From NCBI RefSeq assembly GCF_002078875.1, contig NC_034414.1:12900355-12964354 (forward strand): DNA of 64,000 nucleotides, written 5' to 3'. Source of the stretch: Numida meleagris. Taxonomy: Eukaryota; Chordata; Aves; Galliformes; Numididae. Under the pieces are notes generated by a model, which saw only the letters and a list, made by a program, of their open reading frames with translations, had not been told where the DNA came from and did no database searches. Positions 1-12,297 of this stretch are shown here, in pieces. The position numbers and the translations under genes are program-made. Positions within the stretch are counted from its first letter, which is position 1, and every line of letters begins with the position of its first letter.

Positions 1-10
1 GCAAGTCATC

Positions 11-345
11 TGTAATGCAACGGAAAGCTCAGCAATAACAGCAGAGCAGGAAGGTCCTAGGCTGGAGAAAGTGAGGATTTGCTCAAACATAACAACCATG
101 GGCACAGAATCAAAGGAAAGAAGCTGCTTACCCTTGGAAAGCCAGAGGTACGCAGAGATCTCCAGCAAGATAACCTTGCCTCCACTGCCAACCCTTAAAT
201 GAGGTCTGGGAAGACGTGGATCCTGGCTCCACTCCTGCCAGTCACTCAGGCACACTGCATGCACCTGAGCTCCTCTGGGTTGGCCCTGCCTTCCCACCAG
301 GTGCTCAATCACTGGTTCAAGCCGTGACTTAGCATTTCTGCCACA
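11..345 (-). mobile_element. Solo LTR of an avian endogenous retrovirus-like element, copy 1
   Basis: Read on the minus strand, the element begins TGTGGCAGAA and ends GCATTACA, so it has the TG...CA termini of an LTR. The five bases on each side (6-10 and 346-350) are both TCATC, a perfect 5-bp target-site duplication. No internal retroviral sequence adjoins it, so it is a solo LTR of 335 bp. The same sequence recurs at 12762-13096 and 17538-17882, with a diverged partial relative at 12110-12297. Inside, on the element's sense strand, lie a TTTAA TATA-like motif and, about 70 bases further on, a GGGTAAGCAG 5' splice-site-like motif. No ORF of note is present. The family name was not established. 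TSD and termini are read directly; the retroviral origin is inferred from them. Confidence 0.85.
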
Positions 346-1374
346 TCATCTATGATAAAAATACCTATTTATAGCATCTGCAAGATACAGTTCAGAACAA
401 AGACCCCAACCATGCAAAATCCTTAGCTTACTTTTTCAGCAACGATTCCCAAAAAAGCCCATTGCATCTTAACAAAACATTGCACTCACAAACTCTAACA
501 TGCCATTAGAGACTGCTGATACTGCAGGTGTTACAAACAGAACATGTTCTCCCACTGAAGAGGAGCGGCAACTATCGGTAGGGAAAAATGTAAATGTTTG
601 TCTCAGGGTAGAAACTGCTAAGATTGCTATTTTCTGGAGTGCAGAATTAAGGAAAAAGGCAATAAAGCCTCATTTTGAAAGCAGCAAAATGGATAGGCTT
701 GTATACAAGCAACTGAATTTCATGTTATAGTAAACTTGAACTGAAAAAAAATCACAATTAAAATGTAGTGGTAATGACAGCCTCGGGAATCAAGGATTTC
801 CAGTGCAGCTTCCTATAAATAATCCACAAATGTCTCAGTTGAGGAGGGCAAAACATTTCATTAGGAATAGCCTGGTATCTGTAGCCAAAGCCATTCCTGT
901 AATCCTGGTCTCTGCTGAGTCTGGTAACATTTAAAAGCCACCAGTACTCCGGTGGTTTGCCTATGCCTTCACTGCACACAAGGCAAATTACCAACCACAA
1001 GTCAAAGTTTTAAAACACCAGATGCAGCTAGCTTGGCATTAAAGGGTTATTAAGTCTCTAGAAGAGACCTGTGTGTGAAGGAGAGATAATTCTCTAATAA
1101 AAGACATGTTCTGAATTTCCATATGTATTGGTTTATAATACCTTGCAAGGCTTACTGGTTCCAACATGAGGGGGAAATAACTGTGATACTCAAGTTGCTA
1201 ATAGCACTAGTTAGAATTGTAATGGTGTAAAATGGATTGGTTATGGCTCCTGTCAAGTTATGTTTTGTATTCACAGAATCACCTTACGGAGACCAATAAA
1301 AATGCTCTGTCCTGCCAGCTGACTGACTGTAAGCATGTGTAACATCAGTGTTAAATGAGAGATGAAGAATGGTT

Positions 1375-1420
1375 TAAAAAAATAAAAAGAAAGAAAGAAA
1401 AAAAAAAAGAAAAAAAGAGA
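1375..1420. repeat. A/GAAA-rich low-complexity tract
   Basis: A purine-only stretch (except one T near its start) made of A runs and GAAA units, about 46 bases long. It is a simple repeat with no sign of a retrogene body upstream. Confidence 0.85.
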
Positions 1421-2668
1421 TTTACCTCTTCAGGAAACCCACTTAAGACAAAATATCTCCTCCTTGGACAAAATTAGGTCAGACTCCAGTCACTGACACA
1501 GAACCACACGGATGCTCTGGACTAGAAAAGGCAACTTCAAGCTCAGCCTTCAGAGACTCAGACATGTGAATAGTTCTGCTGTACTACTAAGAAGTGTGAA
1601 ATGTTTCAGTATCTAAAGACAAACAAGAAAATGATGTGCAAGATCAGTCTCCTCAGAGAAGTAAATCTCTACTTTGAGACCTACCTTGAGAAGAGGGAAA
1701 CTGATGTCTTACGGAGAAGGAAGTATCTGGCTGTGAGGAATGCTATGAATTCAATAGCACTGTTCGTGTTTGGTTTTAGTTTGTTGTGTGGGGGTTTTTA
1801 TCTGGAGCATGGCCTCCAGAGAGAAAGACAAAACTGAAAGTGAAGATCCTTTTCTATCTCCACTTGCTTTGCTGCAGTCAGCCTACAAGCTGTGGAATAT
1901 ACCTTGGGTAAGAATCAGCAGTACTAAACTCTAGGACTCACTGGCCTGCTAACAGACATCTGCGTGACTAAAGGCCAGTGGAAGGAACCCAACACACGGA
2001 TTGGGAGATACGTAGGAACAATAAGATAAAACATTCCATTTGTCTTCACCCTCTCCTCGAAGTGAGGTATGCGTTCATCCAAATGATTTCACTATCTGAA
2101 TTCATTTCAGTTGTTCCCACTAATTAGGAGATAAGTAAACTATAGTGTTATTGTGCTCCTTGTGGCTGCTGTAGTTTCCACGGAAATAAATAGGAGGCAT
2201 TATTTTTGGAGTAACTGACATGTACATTAAACAGTAGGTACACAATTAAACTCTCTATTAAGAAGCATGCCTCTGTTTCAATATAAAACAAAGTATGCAC
2301 AAATTTACTGTTAGTAAACACAAATGGTCCTGCAAGATTTAACTGAGTCTTTTTGGGTGCAAAGTTTCAAGTCCCTGCTTCTAAGAATGCCCGAAACAAT
2401 ACGGGTAAGTTATGGAGAAAAAAAAATAGTGATCCCAAAGGAAGTACAGAGGAAGTAATTAAAGGTAATCAAAAGAATCCAAATGACATCCCCTTGACAA
2501 AAGACATTGCTTTCTATAACATTTTTAACTTCTGTCACAACTTTAGAGTACGTTTTTATTCACAGGCCAACATTAAATTTGTTGTAATACTTTTTGACTT
2601 GCTTTTGCCATGATCTCACTGGTCCCACAGTGCACATACTCTAATGACAAATACTTCCGAGCTTGATA

Positions 2669-2710
2669 CAAAAAAAAAAAAAACAAAAAACCAAAACAAA
2701 CAAAAAAAAC
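2669..2710. repeat. A-rich low-complexity tract
   Basis: A run of 14 A followed by CA6-type interruptions up to about 2710. No flanking duplication was noticed. Confidence 0.8.
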
Positions 2711-5700
2711 CATTGTTTACAACATATGCATTACAAAGAAAATCTAAAATACTTGCTGGTATTTCCCAAAAACACCTTCAAATCTTCTAAAAAGTTTTGG
2801 AAGGACAATTTCCTTCAAGCATCCTGTTACTTAGCAGGCATCAATGGCCTGGAACGTCCCATGTCTTGCTCCTTTACCATTTATTTTAAGCAATTTTACA
2901 CTTTACTGACTTAAGATCAGAGACTAGTGGTACTTCAGCATCAGTTTTTCAGTATCTAGTTCTTAATGACACATCACAGACATTATCTTCAGCTGTACTC
3001 CTTGAAAAGGCATACAGAGAACTTGCAGGATCTAGATAGACAGACTGGTTTCTAATTCAATAAATATGCATTTCAACAAGTAATGAATTCCCCGGTTCTT
3101 CACTATTAGTAACAAATGCATCATTACCTGAACAAACAGCTGTAAAACTACTGTTCTACCATTATTCACCATACATAGATACAGTACAAAAAAAGGAGTG
3201 GATAATAAGATACATTTAACCATCTGTAAAACCAGTGTAAACCTTCATACATAGGTTTTACAGATAAAAATATCTACCTTTACCAAAGCATACGTGCTTT
3301 GAGGATTTTCATGCTTTTGTTACAATTCATCTTGCATTAGTTTTGTTTGCCTTTTTCCCCCTCCTCCAGGTTTAGATGCAATTTTCCCAACTTCTACAAC
3401 AATACATGGCTATACTACAAATTATGTCTAAGAGTTTATGCGTGGTAACTACTAGAAGATTAATTGTTATTATTTCGTCTTCTACATCTTGTTCTGTAGA
3501 AAGGTGTGCATGTAGAGCAAATAAGCTTGGTACACTGATGTTAGTAAATTTCCATACGTAAATTAGTTCTCAATTTCTCAACAAAAACATTTATTTCCTG
3601 CATCTCTCAGGGTCACATAAGAATAAATGACAGGATTTGCTCTCTGCCTACTTATAAATAGAAACACACTCTGCAAGATTGCTTATTGCATTTACTGTTT
3701 CTTAAAAGAACTGTGATGAAGGTAAAAGTAAATAGAAGCCTGAGATGTGATTCTTCCACTCTCTGAAATGGAAAAAACCTAAGTTTGTTGGACTTGTAGT
3801 TCCCAGGAAAATATCTATTAATATTGATTTTCCTCCCCAGTTTTAGTTATCTATCACATATCCGAGAAGCACAGTGTTATTTTTGTATTTAATACTGTAG
3901 CGCAACCATGCAATGTATTTAAAGTGTAATATGCATTGTCAGTATTCTAGCTTCCTGACTTCACCTGTTCCTTAATGACAGATACCTATACTGCAAAAAG
4001 TCTCAGTCATACCAAAAGACTATGCAAAGCTTCGGAAAATTCACAGGAAATATTTTGTATGTTTCATGCAGGTTCCAAACAGCATTTCGCAAGTAAGTTC
4101 ATTAGGAATTCATTCTGCAAACCAGTTCATTAGGAATACAGAGTTTCAGAAATGGAGACTCCTTTAATAGATTCAGTCATGTCGTAAAGTTTACATCAGC
4201 TATTTCCTAGATTTCCTAGCAGTTCTAGAAACAAAGTAGTTGAAAAATGATGGGTGTGGATCTCAGGCTCAACAGGATGAATCAACTCTACTTCCTCTCC
4301 TGGAAAGAGACTCAGTTCACACCTGCGTTGAGAGAGTATCTGACCCACCAAGGAAAACCTAGCTGGTTCATAGTCATATTAGCATATCCAAAAAGAAACA
4401 AACCCATCTGCATAGGTCCAGAAAGCAGACTGTAACCCACAATTACGTTTCCCGAGTGCAAAAATTTCTCATAAAATTAAAGACATTTAGTCTTTTTCAA
4501 GACTTACAATTTCAGACTATACTACGGTGCCATCTTACGCTGTCAGCGCTCTATCCTCCGTCAGCTTCTTTAAGGAACATTCTTATCTTGCACAAAACCG
4601 CTGTCTTTAGAGTTCTGGGTGCTCGTCAGCACTTTTAATGAAACATGATCTGTGGACAGAGTGAGCAAAAGAACAATTTTAGTGAGATATAAATTATTCA
4701 AACATTTTAATTCAAGAAAACAAAGTAACTTAAGAAAATGGTGAATTAACTCTAGCTTTGTCATAGTTTATACATACAGACCTCAGCAGTGTCACTGTGG
4801 GCAAAACTACTGGGATGTCTGCACTTAGCAACTATCAGTAACCTTTCACTGAAGATTTCGAAGCCTATCTGAACCCCTGGCCTACCTGAAGTATCAGCTT
4901 TGTACAAAGGATTATGAAAATAGGTAACAACCGATACAAATTAATGCACATAAAATGTATTACATTTGATTAGCACTTCTACTACTCCTTGCTGTGTAAA
5001 TCCAGCATCATATACAATATTTGTAGGAAAAAGGTCTAAACAGCCTTATTATACAGCACTGTTTGTTGGAAGATATTTATCTGATGCTCTATAATGAGGA
5101 TCACTGTCTCCCTTTAATGCAAGTGAGTTATTTATACCTGAAGGATGAAACGGTGTCAAAACCAAGAATTACTGTTAATACATGCAGCAGCATCCACATG
5201 TCAGCTTAGTTATAAAAATGCTGAAGGTTGCACTAACAATTCTACTGACAGGAACAGTAGTAAAACATAGCATCTAACTAGTCAGATTGGTTCTAAGCCA
5301 TTAAAATAGCGTGAAGAGCCAAAAAACTGCCTGAGCTCCACAGTAGGATAAAGAATCTTGTTGTGTTCCAGAGACATTAGAGACCATTGTCTTCCCTGCA
5401 TATCATGGCTCACTTGCTACACGTATAAGGACCCTGCCACGTGCCTGCTGCCTGACAAGAAACAGATGACCAAATATCTCAAAGGTAAGGGAAAAGCCTT
5501 TTTTTGCTTCACTTTTTGATATTTTGAATCTCTTCCTGCTGTTAGATTGAACTTATTTATCAAACCATTATAAAAGCGGAGCCTGAAGGAAGTACTCACT
5601 ATCTCCTCTGGCCTTGCTTTGCTAAAAGATAACACAAGTCAGCTCTTCAGTTCATAACTTTCACTTGCATGTTTTATTCGCAAGGAGTCTCAGATATCCT

Positions 5701-5915
5701 CTTAAGTAGAAACATGTTATATTCAAAAGCTAGAAATAAATTCTTTATTGCATCAGCTTAAACTCAGAATCTACACCCCATCATAAATTGACCCTACGGC
5801 CACATCAGTCATACTTGACTGTGGTCTACGCAGGAAAAGAAGCTAACCCAGTAAGAATTGCAACAAAAAAAGTTCTCAGTGATTTCAGCAGAGATGAGAT
5901 TTCATTGTGAATATT

Positions 5916-5945
5916 AAAAAAAAAAAAAAAAAGAAAGAAAGAAAG
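5916..5945. repeat. A17 run followed by GAAA microsatellite
   Basis: Seventeen consecutive A are followed by three GAAA units. This is a simple repeat inside the presumed intron. Confidence 0.85.
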
Positions 5946-7600
5946 ATACCAATCAGAAACGTCTTCTGTGAAAGCCTATGGGCTGTAAGACTCTACGTAT
6001 GCCTCTTCTTTTTGGCTCAGCACCACACAGGTCCAAGCAATTTGCTTAAGCAACTAACAGTCACCAAAACCTGAGAAAATCACCTCTTGGCAATATTTGT
6101 GGGCAACTTAAAGGATTCTACCTACTTGGTTTTACCTGTAGCATAGGATGTGACAAATTAACTGACCTTATTCTGCAAAGAGAAATTTCTTTTAACTTGT
6201 GCATTAGCTTCACTTCCTTTCTTAAATGAACTTAACTGCCCTGCGTATCTAATCTCTTCTGTTAACAAGCCCTAAATAGAGCAGACACCACAAAACTAAA
6301 ACCTTGCTTCCAACAATCTAACTACTTGAGGGACTTAAATCTCTATATTTGACTGATGTCTTATGCAGAGATAGAAGGAGTCAAGGGATTTTTTTCCCAC
6401 CCCTTCCTATGATGCAAGTCAGTGTAATTGCCCCTGCTGCAGCAGCATCTGCCTTTCCACATAGTGAAAAACATTCTGCTACATAATGGAATTGGGAGAT
6501 CCCAGGAAAACAACACAAACTGCAACCACCACCAAAAAAACCAGCAACCAAATACACAAATGCTAAGCAACTCCTCTTTCCCTCCTGCCTTTTTTTTTTT
6601 TCCATGAGCAAACAAAGCCAAAGCAAATAAACATTCTTCCCAAACTAACTGCATGTCATAATGAAAAAGATGGAAAAAATCTCTTCCATTTCAAAGAAGT
6701 TTAGGTACATAAAAGCCAAATGCATTTATTTGCTCTCCTGCTCTGTACATTCATATTAGAAGATACATCCTATAATCACTCAAATTCACGTTTCTGTTGT
6801 GTATTCTATATTTATCGCACTAAATTGATGGTCTTGCTATTTAGAGGCTCTTGTTCTAGTTTTACAAGCATGACATCCAGTTGGCAACTCTCTACACCAT
6901 AGCGAAAAACATTTTAAAGCCCAGCCCTTAAACCATAACTGTAAGGCTGAATGAGAAGTTAAAGAAATCCACACAAAAACCCACCAAAATACTACGAAGC
7001 ATGATGTCCGTTCAATTACAGCAAAATGAATTATACAAGTGAACGCGATGCATTTACCTTCCTGCACATGCCTACTAAAAATCCCCGGGATTCATCATAT
7101 ACAAACATAAGCCAAGAGTTCTTGGATCCATTTCATTCACATTTGTGTCAACTGGCTAAATTTTTCCTGATCTGATTGGGAAGGCATTGAGTCCTCGAAT
7201 AATCCTCAGCTTTAAATATACAACCATAATTCAAATATATCAATGAGAACGCTGACAAAAGTGCCCCTCCAAAGGAACAAATTGAGAATCAAGTGTAGGA
7301 AAAACAAAGTAATCTCTCTTACTTCAGATATTATACACAGTAAAATCCTGCACTCTTACGTATAAAACTTGCGCTGCAATCAGGGTGAGCTCTGGATCAA
7401 CGCAGGATCTCAACGCTATCCATTAGCTATAGGACACACGCAGTAAAAATCATCTCAAGCTGCTTGATAAGAAATCAAACCCCAAATTGCTCCTTCAGTA
7501 TATACAACGCTTATGATGTCAGAGCAGAGGGCAACACGGCCGCACTTCGCTTCAATCTCTAAGCCACCAGCACTCAACCCAACCCTCGGCTGCAAGCACT

Positions 7601-7609
7601 GGCCAATCA
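7601..7609 (+). promoter_or_regulatory. CCAAT box
   Basis: GGCCAATCA, a good NF-Y-type CCAAT element, sits at the left boundary of CpG island 1. NF-Y sites work in promoters in either orientation, so it does not settle the direction of transcription. Confidence 0.5.
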
Positions 7610-8070
7610 AGGTCCGAGAAGCAGCTGTTAGTCGCAAACAAGCTCCCAGGGCGCACGCGAAGCCGCCTCCCGTTGCAGCAGCAGCCGGCGGCCCCGCGCT
7701 TCGTTACCTACCGCGCCAGCCCCGCGCCGCCACCTACAGCCGCCAGCGCGGCTCACGGGCGGCGGCGTTCAGGAGAGCCCCGCGCAGCTGTTGCTGACAT
7801 CGGGCCGTGGCGAACTAGCGGCTGCGCCCGCTTCGAGAGCAGCCTCCGCGAACTGCCCGCTCCTTCCCGAGCGAGCCCAGAGGAAGGCGCGCTGCGAGCC
7901 CCGCCCGCGGCCCCCCGCCCACCCTCCGGCTGCGGTGAGGCTGCACCTCTCCTCGTCCCGTCCTTCCCGGGGGGCCGGGCTGCCGCACCTCCGCCCGTGA
8001 GGCAGGACGAGACGAGAAGCGCGGCTCCAGGCACCGCCGCCCGGCCCGCCGCGGCGCGGCGCAGCCTTAC

Positions 8071-8650
8071 CTCCCCTCCCCGGCTCCAGGCTCCGCCGCC
8101 CCTCCCGGCCTCGCACCTCAGGTGCGGAGGAAGCACAAAGGCAGAGCCGCTCGCTGCAGCTGGGCGGGTTCGGCGGCCCTCGACACGCGGCGCACCCCGG
8201 CCCCGCAGCGCACCGCGCCCACTCCTCAGCGCCCGCCCGGAGCCGCTACGGCCGTTGCAGCCGTCACAACTCGCCTCGCGCCTCTCCTGGCAGCAGCGCC
8301 CCCTCGCACGGCGGCTGCGGAGCGCCCCCGCGGCCCCCGGCAGACACACGTACACACGCGCGCGCCGCCGGCGGCGCGGACCCCTCCGCCAGACAGGAGC
8401 GGGGGGGGGAAAGGGGGGGGCAGGTGCCGATCGCGGGCGAGGAGCCGCCCGCCGCTCCCCTACCCGGGTGGCTCTGCGGCGCGGGATCCGCTCCCCGCTC
8501 CCGGCTCTGCAGACGCCCCCCGGGAAGAGCCGCGGGGCCGGCAGGCAGAGGCGGCGACGACAGCCGCCCCCTTCCCGGGGAAAGCTGGTCCCCTCCTTCT
8601 CCCTCGCTCGCCTTCTTTGCAGCGCGGCGGCTGACTGACAGCGAGCCGCT
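8071..8650 (-). other. Candidate non-coding first exon of a minus-strand gene (5' end uncertain)
   Basis: On the minus strand the sequence reads GGGGAGGGGAG|GTAAGGCTG, with the intron GT at plus positions 8070-8069. This is close to the consensus AG|GTAAGT donor and lies in the middle of the CpG island. A transcript starting somewhere to the right, within 8.4-9.0 kb, would therefore have a first exon ending at 8071. No convincing start codon with protein-like sequence is seen in it, so it would be 5' UTR. The upper coordinate given is only a placeholder because no TATA box fixes the start site. A weaker second minus donor (TAG|GTAACG) lies near 7703. The gene itself cannot be named because no coding exon is visible in the window. 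Confidence 0.4.
8401..8420 (+). other. G9-AAA-G8 tract, G-quadruplex candidate
   Basis: Nine G, three A and eight G in a row lie inside the CpG island promoter. Each G run can be split into two G3 or longer tracts, so an intramolecular quadruplex is sterically possible. If the minus-strand gene is real, the G-rich strand is the non-transcript strand. Confidence 0.6.
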
Positions 8651-8965
8651 CGGCGGCCGCCCACGCGCACTCCTGTTTCCCCTCGCTCGGAGAGAGGGAG
8701 ATGGCGAAGGTGAAAGCATGAATGAAAGCGGCGGCCGGGGGAAAGCCGGCGCTGCCGCAGCGAAGCCCCGCGGCCGGTCCCGTCCCCCGCTGCCCGCCAC
8801 CTACGCTAAATGCCTCGCGGATGCGGCCCGGGTGCAGACGCCGTGCAGTCCTCGGGCGCTTGTTGCTGCCCCGTGCGCGTCGCCGAGGGAAGGGCGGTAG
8901 CATCCTCCGGACGCCGCGGCTCGCCGCGAGCGTTGCAGCTGAGGTGGCCGCTCCCGCCACCCGCG

Positions 8966-8978
8966 TTTGGGCGGGAAA
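8966..8978 (+). promoter_or_regulatory. E2F-like site
   Basis: TTTGGGCGGGAAA contains the GCGGGAAA core of E2F sites, preceded by TTT as in the TTTSSCGC consensus with one extra G. It lies at the right end of CpG island 1, where a leftward start site would be expected nearby. Confidence 0.4.
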
Positions 8979-9080
8979 CCGCCCGCCGGGAGCGGGCAGG
9001 CGGCCCTCAGCACGGGCGGACCGAGGCTTAGGTGGAGGCGCAGCGGCCCATTCCACATCGATGAACGCGCTTTGCTGACG

Positions 9081-11780
9081 GAAGGCAGCCTGTTTCACAC
9101 CAACAAAAACCCAGCACCTGGTGCCCGGGTGAGGAAACTCATTCTGATGCGATCAGGAGGAAAGGAGCTCAAAGGTGTACGTTCCCTTGGTTTTTCCAGT
9201 GATAACATTGTGCTATGGGACAGCCATGTCACAGTGTTGGTCCTCAGATCGGCCATCCCTTAAAAGCTTATAACTCGTTAAGCCCATACATCTCAACCTG
9301 TGGCTGGAGAGCACCATTTTCCACATACTCCATACTGATGGCACTGGTTTGTGGCACAAGCTTTCTGAAGGTGGTTCATCACAGGGTTCAGCATGCAGAT
9401 AATGGGGGCCCACTGAGGCAGTGAAACTACCTCAGCGCCCACTCGCTGAAGGTCAGACATTGATTTAAGTTGCTTAGCATTTCATGTGTTTCCTCAGTAA
9501 TTTTATTCACTGGAATCCTTTGCTGGAAAAGCAAATAGTGTTTCTCAATGTAAATCTCTCCTACCACTTAAATCGAATTTCTCCTCCTGAATATTCACTA
9601 TTTTGTTACATGCCATTAGATATGTTGTTGCACTCTGCACTTGACATGCATCTGTTACACAATCCATAAACACTAGCATTTGTCCCACGAATCCAGACTC
9701 CAGTTCTGAGCTGCCTCACATCAGTATGCCTCCACAAATTCAATACCTGCCAGAGTGTTTATTTCAGCCCAAATTTTACCCTCTGAATTTAAAATCCATT
9801 TGGGACTCCTATGATTATTGTCTCAGTAATTTTTTTTATATGCTGCATTCCTGAAAACTGAGTGCATAATGAAACATTTTCAAGTTCTTTGCTGCAGAAT
9901 AACAATGGTAAGATTATAATTTAGATGGGTCAGTGCAACTCTGTATGTATTTGTTTCTATTTTACGAGGCTCTTCTCTTCATGCTAATAGTCCAACATGA
10001 CTCACCTACAGCATGTACCACTGCCACAGCTGTTGTAAACCTTCTTCTGAGTCAGAGAATGACTTTATGACCCAGAATTCTGGCACTGAGTACTATCCCA
10101 GTGATTTTCCCAATTAAGAGAGTATTGCAAGTCAGTATCAGTGCAGGGTGAATCAGAGTTTGATGTAAGAGGCAAAACTGGACTTATCTGTTACTGCTGG
10201 ACTAGCTTGATATGCTCTCTCCTTCCAAAACTCAGTGGCTCAGAGAGACTCCTGCGGAACAGGGATTTAACTCTCCTCATTCCCAAATACTCCAAGCTAC
10301 TGTGCCAGCTGTTTGCCACTCACTGCCATGGGGTGCACAGCAGCTCTGCAGGATCGGCCAGCAGCAGTGAATAGTTGTGGGGTAGCAAGACCCAAATAAT
10401 TTTGAATAGCCAAATTTAGGTTCCCTGTAGTCTGCCAACTGCTTGCTACAGAGGATGTTGTGATCAGCCAGCTATTTTTCGTCAAATTTCAGAAGAAAAG
10501 GGGCCAACCTTTGGGGTCAGGTATAGTGCTGAGCCATAAGGGAGATTTCTTTTAACCTCATGTTGATAAATGCAAATCAACCTTACAGATGTAAACTCAG
10601 TGCAAGTTTTAGTTTTATGACAAGATAAACACACTAAGGCAAAGGTATTACCTGCATTTTGCAGTGGTGAGATGGATTCCTTTACCTATGTTTCACATTC
10701 AGCTAGACAGCTGACCTGTGCTAGCAACCATGACTTAACACCAGCCCAGTTTTCCTTAGAGTCAAGAGCAAGCATAGTAGAATCACAGACACTGATCTTT
10801 GTGGTTTTGTTCCCCAGGATCTGTGGTTGAGAGAGGAGGAACTGCTTTGTTCCACAAAAACCTTCTCCAAATGCCATGGTAATGCCCTCAGAAGAGTAAT
10901 GAGCTTTTCACCTGCAGCTCTCATGTTTCCTTTTGCCACTCTCAGCTGTTCATTTTAAAAAAGGGAAACAGAGTCCCACTGACAATGTATCACATACAAT
11001 AACACAGTTCCCAGTGGACCTTCACTGTCTAGGGAGAAAGTAATTCCTCATAAATAATGCAACAATTCTGGTTTCCTCTCCCAAAGGGCTCATTTCTTTC
11101 AAAATAGCAAAGCAGGCTGCATTTATCTGACCATGTTGATAAGTTTGGGTTGCATCCATTTTCTTTTACTTTGCAAGTTTAAGGAAACATTAGTCCTGCT
11201 TCCAGTGGCAAGCATCTAGTGGAACTTGGCAGGCTTCTACTTTTCCCTCTCATGGGATCATCAGCATATGTCTTATAAACAGATCTCATCTCAACTAGAA
11301 ATGACAAAGAAAGATGCTGAAGTTCATTGTGCATTGATGAAAGAAATATTTTCATCTCAGCTCAGTAGTTCTGCATCAGGTATACAAGGTCTTACAAAAG
11401 ACCTTCTTAAATTGTATTAGGGACAACTCATATTTGGCTTAAAACTCAGGCTATGTCTACCCATCTTTGTTCCATCCTGAGGTGAAGCAACAAAGAAGTG
11501 GAGGAGATGAACTTACTATGGCCAAGCATCCTCTTCTTAAACTATCAAGATCAGGTTCTTTGGTCATGGAAGGCTTTTTTTCCCCATAAGAAGTTACTCC
11601 AAAAATACTGAAGCATAGCATTCATAGTTAAGAATATTTTGGACTGTGTCCTACTAGGTCTGTTGTATTTTCTCTAAGTATATTTTTGTATAAGAAGTAG
11701 ATAGGTGTTCATGGATCCAGACAAGATGCATCTGAGAATGCTAAGGTAGTGGCTTATGTCAGTACAAAGTTGTTCCCTGT
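9081..11780. other. Intergenic DNA, nothing recognised
   Basis: AT-rich sequence between CpG island 1 and the CR1 composite. It has no exon-like ORF, no obvious repeat family and no RNA gene. Confidence 0.6.
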
Positions 11781-12109
11781 CTTTGAAACACTATGGCAAC
11801 TAGAAGAGACTCCTGGAGAAAGATAAATGTGATGTACATGTTAAAAAGAGGACAAGGAGGAAGATTTGGGGAACTGCAGGTTGGTCAGCCCTACATCTAC
11901 CCTTAAAAAAACTTGTGAAAGAAATTCACCTGAAAGCAATTCCCAGACAAGTAAAAGAAAATATAGTGACTGTATATAGCAATTAGAAAGAACAATGTGA
12001 GGGAAAGTAGTGTTATAAAAGAGGTAAAAGGACCAGCACAATATAAATGTGCTACAAAGGAAAGGAAGAAGATCACTTACCTATATCAGAAGATACTAGG
12101 TTTGTAGGA

Positions 12110-12297
12110 AAAAGCTCCCCTAGGGAGGGATCTCTATAAATAGACCCTTCCTCAGTGGCAATCAGCCCTAAGAGAGGTGGGGCCTGGCTCTACCCCCTTC
12201 TGGTCACACAGTGAATTGCCTTCACCTGTGCTCCCAGGGCTGACTGAGTCTTTCCTCCAGGTGCTCAATCAGTGGTTCAGGCCATGACTCAACCACT
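12110..12297 (-). mobile_element. Diverged partial LTR of the same family, copy 2, inserted in CR1
   Basis: The part 12250-12290 (CCAGGTGCTCAATCAGTGG followed by TTCAGGCCATGACT) matches copy 1 at 300-328 almost base for base. The left part aligns more loosely through the GCCTGGCTCTACCCCCTTCTGG region. The U5-like half found in the other copies is missing or unrecognisable. A CTATAAATA motif lies at about 12133-12141. CR1 sequence resumes immediately right of it (GGAACATTCAGAATGG, about 12308), which shows that it inserted into the CR1. The left boundary is approximate, and no clean target-site duplication was seen. Confidence 0.65.

Larger units (their letters stand above)
346..7500. other. 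AT-rich non-coding stretch, probably intron 1 of a minus-strand gene
   Basis: This stretch shows no long ORF, no recognised exon and no recognised family beyond simple A-rich tracts listed separately. Its short ORFs (all under 100 codons) look like chance. If the minus-strand donor at 8069-8070 in CpG island 1 is used, this interval is the beginning of that gene's first intron. Splice-like motifs occur, such as the 37-base minus-strand candidate at 6136-6172, but none is supported by coding content. Confidence 0.5.
7540..9080. promoter_or_regulatory. CpG island 1, candidate promoter
   Basis: GC content and CpG density rise abruptly at about 7540 and fall at about 9080, with AT-rich DNA on both sides. 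Such unmethylated-type islands mark promoters in birds. A CCAAT box (GGCCAATCA) lies at the left edge and an E2F-like TTTGGGCGGGAAA motif near the right edge. Long ORFs on both strands here (for example 7673-8638 plus and 7753-8670 minus) are rich in Ala, Arg, Pro and Gly, overlap one another and reflect GC-rich composition rather than protein. The best splice donor inside is on the minus strand, so leftward transcription is favoured. Plus-strand transcription, or both, cannot be excluded. Confidence 0.85.

Noticed and set aside
1426..1521. 96-base minus-strand segment with acceptor TTTTCTAG and donor GAAGAG|GTAAAT
   Set aside because: All three frames contain stops, so it is not a coding exon. 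As a non-coding exon it has no further support.
4095..4140. Repeated GTTCATTAGGAAT motif with a 32-base spacing
   Set aside because: Two short copies only, with no wider duplication or structural context.
7673..8670. Overlapping ORFs of 321 codons (plus) and 305 codons (minus), plus several others in CpG island 1
   Set aside because: They cover the same bases on both strands, are dominated by Ala, Arg, Pro and Gly, and show no domain or splice logic. They follow from the lack of stop codons in GC-rich DNA.
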